DNA of 64,000 nucleotides from Chromera velia (taxonomy: Eukaryota > Sar > Chromeraceae): NCBI GenBank assembly GCA_018398765.1, contig JAHBMJ010005831.1, forward strand, positions 1-64,000, given 5' to 3'. Positions 11,426-22,399 of the stretch are shown piece after piece. Each line of letters starts with the position of its first letter. Position 1 is the first letter of the stretch. Made by a program: the position numbers and the translations under genes. The notes beneath the pieces are model-generated. The model searched no databases and had not been told where the DNA came from. It worked only from the letters and a program-made list of their open reading frames with translations.

Positions 11426-12715
11426 ATGGCTCGTGAGGTATTTGATAGGTCAAAACCGCATTTAAATATTGGAACAATTGGTCATGTTGATCACGGTAAA
11501 ACAACATTGACAGCTGCTATTGCAACCATTTTATCTCGTGGTACGAAAAACGCCGCAAGGTCATATGCAGAAATTGATTCAGCTCCGGAAGAGAAAGCTA
11601 GAGGAATTACGATTAATACTGCTCACGTTGAGTATGAAACTGAATTACGTCATTATGCACATGTAGATTGTCCCGGGCATGCAGACTATATTAAAAATAT
11701 GATTACAGGCGCCGCCCAAATGGACGGGGCTATTTTAGTTGTTGCTGCAACAGATGGAATCATGCCGCAAACTACAGAACATTTATTATTAGCGAGACAG
11801 GTGAATGTTCCCTACATTGTTTGTTTCTTAAATAAAGAAGACTTATTAGATGATCCAGAGTTGTTAGAAATTGTGGAAGCTGAATTACAAGAAGAATTAG
11901 AAAAATATCAATTTTCTACGGATGTTCCTTTTGTGTCCGGGTCTGCACTAAAAGCATTAGAATATGTAGTGGCAAATCCAAATTGAGAACCGGGTGATAA
12001 TAAGTGGGTAGACCGGATTATTCAATTAATGAATGTGGTAGATGAGTACATTAAAACACCTGAAAGGGATGTTACAAAACCTTTATTGCTTTCGATTGAA
12101 TCGGCATGTTCAGTTACAGGGCGTGGTACAGTGGTTACTGGTAAAATCGATCGGGGACGTGTAGTAACCGGTCAAACGGTAAATTTACTAGGCTTTGATA
12201 AAAAAAAATCCGTTACTATTACAGGGCTTGAAATGTTTCGTAAAACCTTATTTGAAGCGTTAGCTGGAGATGACGTGGGGGCGCTTTTGAGAGGGGTCCA
12301 ATTAAAAGAAGTAAAACGTGGGATGGTATTAGCTTCGCCAAAAACATTATTTTCTTCTGCGACTTTTATCGGATCTGTTTTAATTATTTCCACGACGGAT
12401 GGTGGGAGGTCTAAACCTTTCAATGTGGGTTATAAACCACAGTTTTATTTACGTACAGCCGATTGTACCGGGCGTGTGCGAGGGATTTATTCCTATGTAA
12501 GTTCTGATGGTAAATCAGCCCCGCTAGACAATAGTAATTTTAAAAAATTTGCCTTACCAGGGTCGTCGTATTACTTATTTATTGAATTTGCTACAAAAAT
12601 GCCTTTAGAGGTTGGATTACAATTTGCCATTCGTGAAGGGGGTATTACTGTCGGAGCCGGACAAATTGTCCAAGTGGCATTTTCTCTGGGGGAAAGTCTA
12701 TCTGATCCTTCTTAA
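11426..12715 (+). CDS. tufA: Elongation factor Tu
   Basis: GTPase that delivers aminoacyl-tRNA to the ribosome, 429 codons. The G domain motifs are [16 protein letters not shown] and NKED; the effector region is EKARGITI. One TGA=Trp at 11984 separates the two halves that a standard code would report. Domains 2 and 3 follow ([34 protein letters not shown]). A decayed duplicate of its 3' end lies at 9430-9600. rpl3 follows. Confidence 0.97.
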
Positions 12716-12819
12716 TGCTTAATTTGTTCTCTCGCAAAGGGTGTAGACGACTTTACGTCTTAAAGTAAGCTATAATTAAAGAAAAAACTTATAATTGCGT
12801 CCTAAATTTTTTACCAGTA

Positions 12820-13401
12820 ATAAAACTTTATGGAACTAAATTGGGTTCAAATCAGTTTTATCATAAAACATTTGGAGTTCGATCTTCTTTAGTAGCATTT
12901 TACCTGTCTGTGGTAGTCTACAGCTGAACATCTTCACTTACGCGGACATTATGATGCGGAAAAACGATAAACACTAAAACATTTTACAAGAAAGCTGGAT
13001 TTTTTGATAGATTTGGGTATGTGACAAAAGCACTATGTAGTCTTGAGTGGATTCCACTATCAGGTGAGCTTGTTGACACTAAGTCCTTAAAATATTGAGA
13101 ACAGTTTAAAATCCAAACGAGTGCCAAACAAAAAGGCTTTTTAGGTGTGGTCGCTAGATATAAATTTACGAAAGGGCCTAAAACGCATGGATCTTCCCAT
13201 CATGCGGCTCCGGGGTCTATCGGTGCAGGTACATCTCCCGGGCGTGTTTTACCTGGGAAAAAATTACCAGGACGGAGGCCGTTAGCTAAAAGGAATTATA
13301 TGATCAATACCTATAGGTTATTAAGTGTACAGCAAAATAAAGTGGAAGTCCCAGGTACGTTACCTGGCCGTAGAAAAAAGATTTTACACTGTTATTTTTA
13401 A
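12820..13401 (+). CDS. rpl3: Ribosomal protein L3
   Basis: uL3 of the 50S subunit, 193 codons. The recognisable start is LYGTKLGSNQF (family LGTKxGMTQ), and the C-terminal half carries THGSSHHAAPGSIGAGTSPG followed by RVLPGKKLPGR. No ATG precedes the conserved N-terminus in this frame; ATA 12820 fits the family length exactly (ATA AAA CTT TAT GGA). A decayed second copy lies at 9650-10290. Confidence 0.9.
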
Positions 13402-13493
13402 GTTGTGTGACTCCTTAATATGCAAGCTTATGCGATGCCACTCCACAAAATTCTATTTTCTATATTTTATCGAAACACATTAGGTAAGAATCT

Positions 13494-13631
13494 ATGTGTT
13501 GAGTAAATTTTTTTTCGATAAAAGTTTTACGATCTATTAGACCTTTTTGTGAAAATTGTATTTTAGTAAAACGTAAAAAATATTTACGAATTGTTTGTGT
13601 AGTAGGAAAACATAAACAGCGTCAAAAGTAA
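13494..13631 (+). CDS. rpl36: Ribosomal protein L36
   Basis: Zinc-binding bL36. The core reads IKVLRSIRPFCENCILVKRK...VCVVGKHKQRQK; the ligand pattern is C-x2-C, then C and H, as in the family. ATG 13494 adds nine residues before the family start, while ATA 13521 (ATA AAA GTT) coincides with the usual MKV start, so the true initiator may be ATA. Confidence 0.9.
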
Positions 13632-13835
13632 AACGTAGATTTTTGCTTTAGGTAGAATCATTGATCAAGGAATTTCAATTTTAAAGGTGACAACTTATAA
13701 CCCTACCTTTAGTTTTGTTTTCATTTGACGAAGTTAACAATTATTTAAGCCTCTTAATATTTATTCAAACTGCGAAATTATGTTTTCAAATTCGTATGTA
13801 GTAATCTTAGACTTTATGACCTTTTTCATCGTTTT

Positions 13836-13955
13836 ATGAGTCAAGAAACGCGCGTTCCTCTTTGATTTGTTGGATTTATTGGTGGTACAGCTATTTTATT
13901 AGTACTGGCATCTTTCTTTTATGGGTCGTACACTGGATTAGGATCTTCTTTGTAA
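13836..13955 (+). CDS. psbJ: Photosystem II protein J
   Basis: A 39-residue single-span PSII subunit: RVPLWFVGFIGGTAILLVLA then the invariant end FFYGSYTGLGSSL. It starts at ATG, has one TGA=Trp and stops at TAA. It is separated here from psbE, its usual partner (44891). A fragment of a second copy remains at about 10375-10475. Confidence 0.95.
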
Positions 13956-14154
13956 TCAATACAGAGTTTTGCTTATTTAAGTCCAACGAAAAAAGATTTG
14001 CTTACACAGATAGGCTGTGGGAAATGTTCGTCAGTGATGTTAAACTTAGTATTCGTTTTAAACATCTAAAAAGATAGTGATTTGGTTTAAAAATAGGAAA
14101 ACTTAACTACGGCAAATTTTCTAGAAATAGTTTGTAGAGTAGTTCGTAATTGGT

Positions 14155-14343
14155 TTGGCGAGAAAACACTTTCCACTTTATCTCCCGAAGCCAACGTCAA
14201 AAAAGGCAACCATCGGACTAGGACATCAAGTTAAAACCAAATGTACGGTTAAAATTGCCGCCGCTTTCTTTAAAAAGAACAAAATTTGTGGAAATTTATT
14301 AATACTGGGATGCCAAAAACTAATCAAGAACGAGTTATCGTAA
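14155..14343 (+). CDS. Unidentified basic ORF
   Basis: Sixty-two codons from TTG, lysine-rich (KTKCTVKIAAAFFKKNK), with no recognised domain. It precedes the possible rps11 remnant. Confidence 0.2.
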   Translation: MARKHFPLYLPKPTSKKATIGLGHQVKTKCTVKIAAAFFKKNKICGNLLILGCQKLIKNELS

Positions 14344-14838
14344 TCTGACATGAAGAGGCCTTGGCTTTGCAGTCAGAAGGTGAGTAGTCGTCCTAATGAA
14401 TTTAAGGATAAGGATTAAGGTGTTAAAGTCTGATCTGCTATGGGATTTTAATTAACAGTTGTAGACGGCTTATGTGACCAATTCTTAAAAAAAAGGGAAT
14501 GCCTTGGTTATAGTTCGATTTCTATTGTTTAAAAGATAAGGCTTCTGCAAAAGGACTTTAGTCAAGAATTTTTTGTAAAAATCTGTGACGCGAGATCATA
14601 AAAAAAGCGGCACTCAACACGCAGGTTGTTCTCGTCGAAAAATTTCCATTAAATTAATTAATATGTGTCTTCGTTTATGGAGTATCGAAGTTTTTTCTTA
14701 GTTGATAGATCAAACCCACAGGTAAATGTTATAGTTATCGATCCTCTTTTCCGTGGTGCTTAGCTGAGCTCTGAATCCTATAAATTGAGTTATTATATAA
14801 TTTTTGACTTAATTAAGAATTATACTATATTAGTTTAG
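14344..14838 (+). pseudogene. Spacer with a possible rps11 remnant
   Basis: A short frame at about 14588-14702 reads TRDHKKSGTQHAGCSRRK, which matches the S11 C-terminal consensus (RDxTPxxHxGCRPxKxRR). No upstream S11 core is readable in any frame, and the frame is closed by TAA just before it. I interpret it as a frameshifted or decayed rps11 tail. The remainder shows no gene. Confidence 0.3.
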
Positions 14839-14966
14839 CATGACAACCTTTGAAAAGCGGGAACACTCCGAATCTATCCGAACTTGGCCTGTGAAAACGC
14901 TTTTGAGTTAATTGGCGATACGATTATCTTTTGAGATAAACAGACGGAAAATAACTTGTTGTCATG
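14839..14966 (+). rRNA. rrn5: 5S ribosomal RNA, copy 1
   Basis: The ends CATGACAAC and GTTGTCATG pair perfectly as helix I. The interior carries the 5S landmarks GAACACTCCGAA, CCGAACTTGGC and GTGAAAACG. Copy 2 starts 421 bases downstream. Boundaries are estimated from the terminal helix. Confidence 0.85.
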
Positions 14967-15259
14967 AATTAACGGTTATACTAGTATTTAAAGATAAAAA
15001 CAGAAAGTCAACTAACTTTAAGATCATACCATCAATACTGCCTGACAAGAGTGCCAAATGGAATTACGTTCATCCTTCTTAGGTTACCTGTGTTGTTGGA
15101 TCTTCTTGCCGCTCTAAAATTGGGGCAGATGACAGACCTTGGCGTTAGACACTGCTCTCGGGTGTATTGTGAATGGCCCGCTTTTATTCTTTTCACTGTC
15201 AAAATTGTAATTTCATATACTGCTTTACGCTAATTGACGAATTCTTTATATCAGTGGAG
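14967..15259. other. Spacer between 5S copies
   Basis: The first about 40 bases repeat after the second 5S gene. The rest has no recognisable RNA or protein gene. Confidence 0.5.
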
Positions 15260-15387
15260 CGTGACGACCTTTGAAAAGTGGAAACACTCCGAATCCATCC
15301 GAACTCGGCCTGTGAAAACGCTTTTGAGTTAATTGACGATATGATTATCTTTTGAGATAAACAGACGGAAAATAACTTGTTGTCATG
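15260..15387 (+). rRNA. rrn5: 5S ribosomal RNA, copy 2
   Basis: Nearly identical to copy 1, with the core CCGAACTCGGC closer to consensus. The terminal helix CGTGACGAC/GTTGTCATG uses G-U pairs, whereas copy 1 is fully Watson-Crick. Which copy is used cannot be told from sequence. Confidence 0.85.
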
Positions 15388-15441
15388 AATTAAGGGTTAT
15401 ACTAGTATTTAAAGATCATAAAACTTAAATGAACGTAGTAC

Positions 15442-17510
15442 ATCTCTAAGACTTAGAGACTGTGGGTGGATTACTAGGTGCTTTGAACCGACGAAGGACG
15501 TCAAACTGACGAAATTTCTAAGTAGAACACTGTCCATGCTGTGTGCAGCTTTAAAGATATTTTCCAGAACTTAGAATTCTCCGAATAAGGAAACTTTTAT
15601 CTATACAAGAGCTTGTGTAAGGTTACGTGAGGAACTGAAACATCTTAGTACTCACAGGAAAATAAAATAACAAGGAGTATCTTCGTAGCGGCGAGCGAGT
15701 TGATATGAAAACACCTAAGTTACCTTGTTTGTCTAAAAAGACAAACAAGGTAACTGTAGATCTTGTAGATCAGGACTGGAGAAATCTTGATTGAAATAGC
15801 AAACCCCTCTTTGTAAGAATTAAGTCGACATTAAGTTGTGTAATAATGACCTTTATTACAAAATTCTTTTTGTAGGTGTTGATATTCAAAGTAACCGATA
15901 GTGAAAAGTACCGTGAGGGAACGTTGAAATAGAGCCTGGAGAGGTGATGAAATAGGTAATTGAAACCTACAGTCTATGACCAATGGAAGGGTTTTTGAAC
16001 CTAACTATGTGCCTATTGAAGAATGCGCCAATGAGTTTTAATAGTGTGGCAAGGTATAAAACATATATGTTTTACAAGCGCCTAAGTGAAAACGAGTCAA
16101 AAACGGCAAGAGTCCTCTATTAAAGACCCGAATCTAAGTGATCTAATCATGTTCAAGGCGAAATTTGTGTAAAAGCAAATGAAGGCCTGCACTGGTTGAT
16201 GCTGCAAAATCATCGGATGAAATGTGGTTAGGGGTGAAATGCTAAACGAACTTAGATCTAGCTGGTTCTCTTTGAAATATGTCGAGGCATAGCTACAGAT
16301 AATATTTTTGTAGGTAGAGCACTTTTTTACGGTGGGCCCTCGGGTATCATAGTAAGAAAAACTCCGAATGGCAAAAAAGTTTTATATGTAAGTCATACAA
16401 TGAGAGATAACTTCCGTTGTAGAAAGGGAAACAGCCCTCATCACCCAATAAGGCACTTAAATTATATTTTAAAATCACGGTATGTGAGCTGACCTGGACA
16501 ACTAGGAGGTTGGCTTAGAAGCAGCAATCCTTTAAAGAGTGCGTAATAGCTCACTAGTCGAGTCAGTTTGCGCTGCAAATGTAAGGTTCTTAAAGTATAT
16601 GCCGACGTGGTGAAAATGCATTTGCATTTGGTAAAAGAGTGTTCTCAATTCAGTAATGGTAGTACAGTTTGAGAAACTGTACTAACCCTAGCCCGTATCT
16701 AAAAATGTTCTAGACCCACAATTAACAGGCCCGATTAAGTGAAGTATAAGTTATATAATGTTATATAATAACACCGTTTTGCTTTAGAGAGGTCACAAGT
16801 TAAGTATTAGTTCTGGGCATTTGGGTATGATTAAGGTAAGGCATCGAAGTTTTGAGAAGTAAGACTATTGGCTTGAGTAACGTTAACAGTGGTTTTCAGT
16901 TAACTAATTAAGAGAGTATCCACTGCCTTGATTACCCAAGGGTTCCTCCACATAACGGATTATTCATGGGGGGTTAGTCGGAACCTAAAGTCTAACCGGC
17001 GGTTTAGAACGATGGAAGGTGCTGACGAAAATTCAGTGTAGATACAGTGCTTGTCACTCAATGACGACGGGGTTTTGTGGTTGCTTACAAGGTTCCGCCC
17101 AAGAAAAGTTGAGGTTTTAATAACATTTTGGTTTATATAAATAGAATTGCGTTACAGAAATGAGATACATAGATTATAGACGTTAAAGGTTGCTACCTTC
17201 CTATTTTATAAATAATGTTTTACGTGCTGTTTTTTCCGTACCGTAAATTGACTCAGATGGGTAAGTTTGAATAAAACCAGAGGTTCGAAATAATTCTCTT
17301 TAAGGAACTCGGCAAAATGACTCCGTAACTTCGGGAGAAGGAGAGCCTTTTAGTAAACTGACAAAAGGTTATTGTTAAGAGGTTTGAGCGACTGTTTATC
17401 AAAAACACAGGTCTCCGCTAAGTTGAAAGATGATGTATGGAGGCTGACGCCTGCCCAGTGCCAATCGGCTATAAATTGATGAAGTGTAATTTGCTTTGTT
17501 ATGAAGCCCT

Positions 17511-17581
<71 letters not shown>

Positions 17582-18070
17582 TGAAAGGCGTAACGACTTA
17601 AACACTGTCTCAAAGAGAAAGTCGGTGAAATAGCAGTGTCTGTGAAGATGCGGACATATCACATTTGGACAGAAAGACCCTATGAAGCTTTACTATAAAT
17701 TAATATTGCTAATTAATTCTCATTATACAATTAAAGTGGGAGATACGTCGTCAGTGAGATACCACTTGGTGTAGGGTTAATTAACTAACGAGAAGTCAAA
17801 CTTTTCAGACAGTGTTAATAAGATAGTTTGACTGGGGCAGTCGCCTCCTAAAAGGTAACGGAGGTGTACTAAGGTCTTCTCAGAATCGGTCGGAAACCGT
17901 TTGTAGAGCATAAAGGTATAAGAGGGCCTAACTGTGAGATTAGTGTATCGAGCAGAAACGAAAGTTGGTCTTAGTGATCCGGCAGTGCTTAGAGGAAGGC
18001 CTGTCGCTCAACGGATAAAAGTTACTCTAGGGATAACAGGCTAATCTCCTCCTAGAGTCCCTATCGACGA

Positions 18071-18112
<42 letters not shown>

Positions 18113-18160
18113 GGTAGTAGGTCCCAAGGGTTGGTCTGTTCGCCCATGAAAGCGGCACGT

Positions 18161-18196
<36 letters not shown>

Positions 18197-18502
18197 GTAT
18201 CCAATGTGAGCGTAAATAAACAGAGAAGTAATTTTTCTAGTACGAGAGGACCGAAAAATGACTCTCCCTGGTGTACCAATTATTTTCAGAGTCTTTTGGT
18301 CACTCCAGAGAGGTATTCGTTGGGTAGCTACAGAGTTCCTAAATAACCGCTGAAAGCATCTAAGTGGGAAGTTAGCTTTAAGACCAGTTTGTTGTATTTT
18401 TGATCTAAGGGCAAAGCAAGAACAGCTTATAGATAGTTAGCCTGTGTAAGTTTAGTAATAAGTGTTAGCTAAGCTACCCTAACAGCATCAAATCTTAGAG
18501 AC
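15442..18502 (+). rRNA. rrl: 23S ribosomal RNA
   Basis: Starts with the domain I landmark GTGGGTGGATTACTAGGTGC. Later landmarks are GTGCGTAATAGCTCACT, GGCCGTAACTATAACGGTCC and, near the 3' end, the sarcin/ricin loop AGTACGAGAGGACC. The 5' CTCTAAGAC and 3' TCTTAGAG pair as the terminal helix, which sets the limits. It lies upstream of 16S on the same strand, the reverse of the usual order. Confidence 0.95.
15718..15755 (+). repeat. Perfect 17-bp hairpin inside 23S domain I
   Basis: Arm 15718-15734 pairs without mismatch with 15739-15755 around an AAAA loop. It lies where bacterial 23S has variable helices of domain I. It reads as an expansion helix. Confidence 0.8.
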
Positions 18503-18564
18503 TTAGCCAATCACCAATTAAACTAGGGATTTGAGTTGTTTTCACCTATCAAAAGAGTTTCTTA

Positions 18565-18639
18565 AATGAAATAGAGCAGTATGGCCAGCTCGCCGGGCTC
18601 ATGCCCCGGAGGTCACAGGTTCAACTCCTGTTTTCATTA
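18565..18639 (+). tRNA. trnfM: Initiator tRNA-fMet(CAU)
   Basis: Acceptor AATGAAA/TTTCATT, anticodon stem CCGGG/CCCGG with loop CTCATGC (CAU). The D-arm pattern GAGCAG...GCCAGCTCG and the GC-rich anticodon stem are typical of initiator tRNA. It sits between 23S and 16S. Confidence 0.9.
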
Positions 18640-18751
18640 AGCTTGAGTAAATTCTTATACATCTTTTCCCTGGAAGTATTTTCTTTACGACAAACTAAAC
18701 TCTTACAGGGCGGACGAGATTAAAGTGCCTTCATCAGAAGGTTTCTGGAGG

Positions 18752-19845
18752 TTTTTAAAAGAGTTTGATCCTGGCTCAGGGTGAACGCGAATCAGCGCAC
18801 TTAACACATGCAAGTTTTATGGATAGCTTTGAGCCTAGCTTTTAGTTAGACATAGCGAACGGGTGCGTAATGCTTAAGAATCTACTTTTAACTAAGGGAT
18901 AATGGAAGGAAACTTTTGCTAATTCCTTATAGGTATGGATAAGATAACCTATCTTCATCTTGTTTAGAAAAAATTTGGCTGCTCAACGTAGTTAAGTTGG
19001 TTAAAAAAGAGCTTGAATCTGATTAGTTAGTAGGTGAGGTAAAGGCTTACCTAGACGATAATCGGTAGCGGATCTGAGAGGATGACCCGCCACATTGGGA
19101 CTGAGACACGGCCCAAACTTCTACGGAAGGCAGCAGTGAGGAATATTCTGCAATGGGCGAAAGCCTGACAGTGTGACGCTGAGTGAAGGATGAAGGCCAC
19201 AACCCGAGTTCGGGGGTCGTAAACTTCTTTTCCTAGGCGAAGAATAATGACTAACCTAGCAAGAAAGTATCGGCTAACTCCGTGCCAGCAGCCGCGGTAA
19301 GACGGGGGATGCGAGCGTTATCCGGAATGACTGGGCGTAAAGCGTTTGTAGGTGATCTTCTAAGTCTTGGTTTAAATCATAAAGCTTAACTTTTAAAAGA
19401 GCCAAGATACTGGTTGAATAGAGTGAAATTGAGGTATTTGGGGGAATTCTTAGAGGAATAGTAAAATGTAACGATACTAAGATGAAGACCGAAGGCGAAG
19501 GCGTCATACTAAATTTTAACTGACACTCAAGGACGAAAGCTAGGGGAGCAAATGGGATTAGAGACCCCAGTAGTCTTAGCAGTAAACGATGAGTACTAGA
19601 TGTTGGACGCACGGTAATATATAATCTATTTATCTACTCGTTCGGTATCTAAGCTAACGCAATAAGTACTCCGCCTGAGGAGTACGCTCGCAAGGGTGAA
19701 ACTCAAAGGAATTGACGGGGGCTCGTACAAGCGGCGGAGCATGTGGTTTAATTTGATGCAAAGCAAAAAATCTTACCAGAGCTTGAAGTTGAAATTTTCA
19801 AATTTAATCGATTTGAAAAGCCATAAATTGGCAAAAACGAGGTGG

Positions 19846-19876
<31 letters not shown>

Positions 19877-20343
19877 CGTTGGGTTAATTCCCTTAACGAG
19901 CGCAACCCTTGTCATAAGTTCTTTTGTCTTATGAGAAGGCTCGATTCGTCGAGATTAAGAGGAGGATGACGTCAAGTCATCATGCCCTTTATGCTCTGGG
20001 CTACACACGTGCTACAATGGTCGTTACAATAAGTACTGAAGAAAAAAACGTATAACGATTATACGTTTAATTTTAACGTAAGTATGAAAATATTTACAAA
20101 TCTTTAAAAGCGTAGCCCTAATATGAATCGTGGACTGAAACTCGTCCACGTCAAACCGGAGTCGCTAGTAATCGCCGGTCACCATTACGGCGGTGAATAC
20201 GTAACCGAGCCTTGTACACACCGCCCGTCACACCCTGGGAATTTAGGCTTTTTGAAACATCTGCAGTGGGTGCGATTAAGGATTGGGTAACTGGGGTGAA
20301 GTCGTAACAAGGTAGCGGTACTGGAAGGTGCAGCTGGACAATT
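18752..20343 (+). rRNA. rrs: 16S ribosomal RNA
   Basis: Landmarks in order: AGAGTTTGATCCTGGCTCAG, GTGCCAGCAGCCGCGGTAA, AAACTCAAAGGAATTGACGG, TGCATGGCTGTCGTCAGC, TGTACACACCGCCCGTC and GAAGTCGTAACAAGG. The 3' end reads GGTGCAGCTGGACAATTTTA, with no CCTCC anti-Shine-Dalgarno after GGA. Ends are estimated. Confidence 0.95.
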
Positions 20344-20739
20344 TTATTTTTGAATTGCATTTACTTAGTGGCAGAAGAATTACCTTATGTTAAAATACAG
20401 GATCTAATAGTGAGTTACCTAGTAGGTAGGTAAGGAAACACGACATTAACAAAAAACTAATTTTACGATTTAAGGGTGAAAAGTAAAAAAGCAAAAGTCG
20501 GTAAATAGAAGTCTTATGAATCAAGAAAAAGTTACCGAATAGTACTTGACTTTCGATCTTACGTCCACAAAGGTGAATATAAAAAGTTCAAATATATTTA
20601 TTGCTGTCCAAACATCTACTGTACAGGATCTATTTTAATTTTAACACAAGCGGATCAGTGCTTTGAAATTAAGTCTGAAGATAGGTGATTTTATACATTA
20701 CATTAATAATCTAAGCCCCGACATACCGAGCTTTGTAAA

Positions 20740-20973
20740 ATGTTGAAATGGCTTGGCACAAAAAAAGTTTATACCATCCTTTGATTTAGAGACCTCTTGT
20801 TAAGAATACGAGTTGTAGTATTCCATTTTGTTCTATTTTACTCTAGATCCAAAGCATGACGTGCTGAACAAACTTTGAGAGGCCTACTTTGTGGCATCAA
20901 GTGAGAGGACGTTTGCTTGGCAAATCAATGTTATGTAACTTTGGTCGATGAAAACGGATTTTGTACTGATTAG
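20740..20973 (+). CDS. Short unidentified ORF
   Basis: Seventy-seven codons from ATG with four TGA=Trp, basic at the N-terminus and ending YVTLVDENGFCTD. No family is recognised. The flanking stretches 20344-20739 and 20974-21127 show no other gene. It may be chance. Confidence 0.2.
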
Positions 20974-21127
20974 ATTGCGTGGGTTTAAGACTTAAACTTA
21001 ACAAAATTACCTTGCTAAAATTTTTTAGCTTTTCAGACAAAACGTTATAAAAGAAAGATCACCGATTTTTTGTTAAAAGTCTTAATTTGGGCAGTCCTAT
21101 TTTAAATGGGGGTATTAAGAATTATCT

Positions 21128-21199
21128 AACCCTTAGGGGAACTCGAATCCCCATTTTCTCCGTGAAAGGGAGATGTCCTGACCGCTAGACGATAAGGGC
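21128..21199 (-). tRNA. trnE: tRNA-Glu(UUC)
   Basis: Minus-strand cloverleaf: acceptor GCCCTTA/TAAGGGT, anticodon loop CTTTCAC (UUC), T arm GGGGA/TCCCC. Confidence 0.94.
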
Positions 21200-21205
21200 A
21201 ATTTT

Positions 21206-21291
21206 TACGGATGAAGAGACTTGAACTCCCATAGAGATATTTCTCTGTCAGAATCTAAATCTGATACGTCTACCAATTTCGTCACACCCGC
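21206..21291 (-). tRNA. trnL: tRNA-Leu(UAG)
   Basis: Minus-strand class II tRNA of 86 nt with a long variable arm: acceptor GCGGGTG/CATCCGT, anticodon stem TCAGA/TCTGA around TTTAGAT (UAG). Confidence 0.92.
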
Positions 21292-21407
21292 TTTCAAATT
21301 ACTTTAAACCCACACCAACTATTACTTTAGAATTGAACGTTCTGTTACATTTTTGTTAGGTAAGTTCATCTTTCTAAATCCCATCTCTTCCTATAACTAC
21401 AAAGGCT

Positions 21408-21617
21408 ATGCATAAGGAGTATAGGAGACCCAAACTGTTTAGAAACAAATTATTAATTAAATCATTTGTAAGGAAGATGAAAAACGTGAAGATTATTAAC
21501 GAGGGCGAAATAAAATTTTTCCTACAAAAGACTAAAATGACAGATACAGAATGTATTGTAGTTCAAGCATTAAGTGCTTGCTTAAAGCTAAGTTTTAGTA
21601 AGGCGAGTGTTCATTAA
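21408..21617 (+). CDS. rps18: Divergent ribosomal protein S18
   Basis: Sixty-nine codons. The second half follows the bS18 pattern: GEIKFFLQKTKMTDTE then VVQALSACLKLSF, against GKILPRRxTxLTxKQQ...AIKxARxLxLLPF, preceded by a basic LIKSFVRK segment. Conserved arginines are largely replaced. The 3' end overlaps the antisense end of ycf3 by 30 bp. Confidence 0.5.
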   Translation: MHKEYRRPKLFRNKLLIKSFVRKMKNVKIINEGEIKFFLQKTKMTDTECIVVQALSACLKLSFSKASVH

Positions 21618-22118
21618 TTTATTCTGTTTTTGGGCTGAGTTATAATCGTCCACTCATTGTTCTGCTCGATAATAACGTCCTGGTGCAAGTTTTTTCATAA
21701 TTGATCAAAATATAACTGTTTTTTTACATCAGTCGAAAGCAGCTAAAAAGTTACCTAAGCTAAAACATTCTCTACTCAAATAAAAAGATAGAGTTCCTAA
21801 ATTATATCAAATTTGCGGATCTGTATTGTTATAGGTTAAAGCTTTTGTATAAGCACTAAAAGCTTCTCGGCGAAAATCGATCTCTTGCCATGCTGCCCCT
21901 ATATTTACCCAGATTCGACTTCTTTGTTTAGCATTTTCTTCTATTTGTAAAGCCAAAAAATAGAGTTTTACGGCTGTTGTATGCATACCTTTTATGTGAT
22001 AACCAACTCCTGCCCGATAGTATACAAAACTTTGTTTTTCCGTTGAGGAGCCGGCAAGTAGATTAGGAATTATATCCGCGATAGAGCTGACGGTGGAAGT
22101 CGCTATTTCGTTTAGAAT
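21588..22118 (-). CDS. ycf3: Photosystem I assembly protein Ycf3
   Basis: TPR protein that assembles PSI. Family order is visible: SSIADIIPNLLAGSSTEKQSF, YYRAGVGYHIKGMHTTAVKL (TPR), IWVNIGAAWQEIDFRREAF, TPR with DPQIWYNLGTLSFYL, and the end FDWCKKTVIF...LAPGRYYRAEQWVDDY (family [23 protein letters not shown]). 176 codons. No ATG precedes the conserved start; ATT 22118 is the best initiator before an in-frame TAA. Confidence 0.88.
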
Positions 22119-22179
22119 GGTTTTTTTGTCCCCTTTTTAGAGTGTTTCTTACAATTCTAGTCCGTACAGGGTTTAGCTT

Positions 22180-22253
22180 TCGGAACGATAGGATTTGAAC
22201 CTATGACCAACTGCTCCCAAAGCAGCTACACTACCAAACTGTGCTACGTTCCG
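22180..22253 (-). tRNA. trnP: tRNA-Pro(UGG)
   Basis: Acceptor CGGAACG/CGTTCCG, anticodon stem GCTGC/GCAGT around TTTGGGA (UGG), T arm ATAGG/CCTAT. A relative with a different acceptor stem and anticodon AGG lies at 62294. Confidence 0.95.
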
Positions 22254-22399
22254 TAGGCAAACCCTTCTACATAAGACATTTGCGGAAAGTCAGAAAATTA
22301 TAAGGTTCGAGGGTAAACTAATAGTCTAGTGAGTTCAACATGTTTCCCTACTACTTTTCTGATTTCTAGGCAAGACACATAAACGCTTTCATTTTATGA

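Noticed and set aside
13862-14077. 71-codon plus-strand ORF
   Set aside because: Overlaps psbJ in another frame and shows no family features.
18061-18346. ORFs on both strands inside 23S rRNA
   Set aside because: Shadow frames of a conserved rRNA region.
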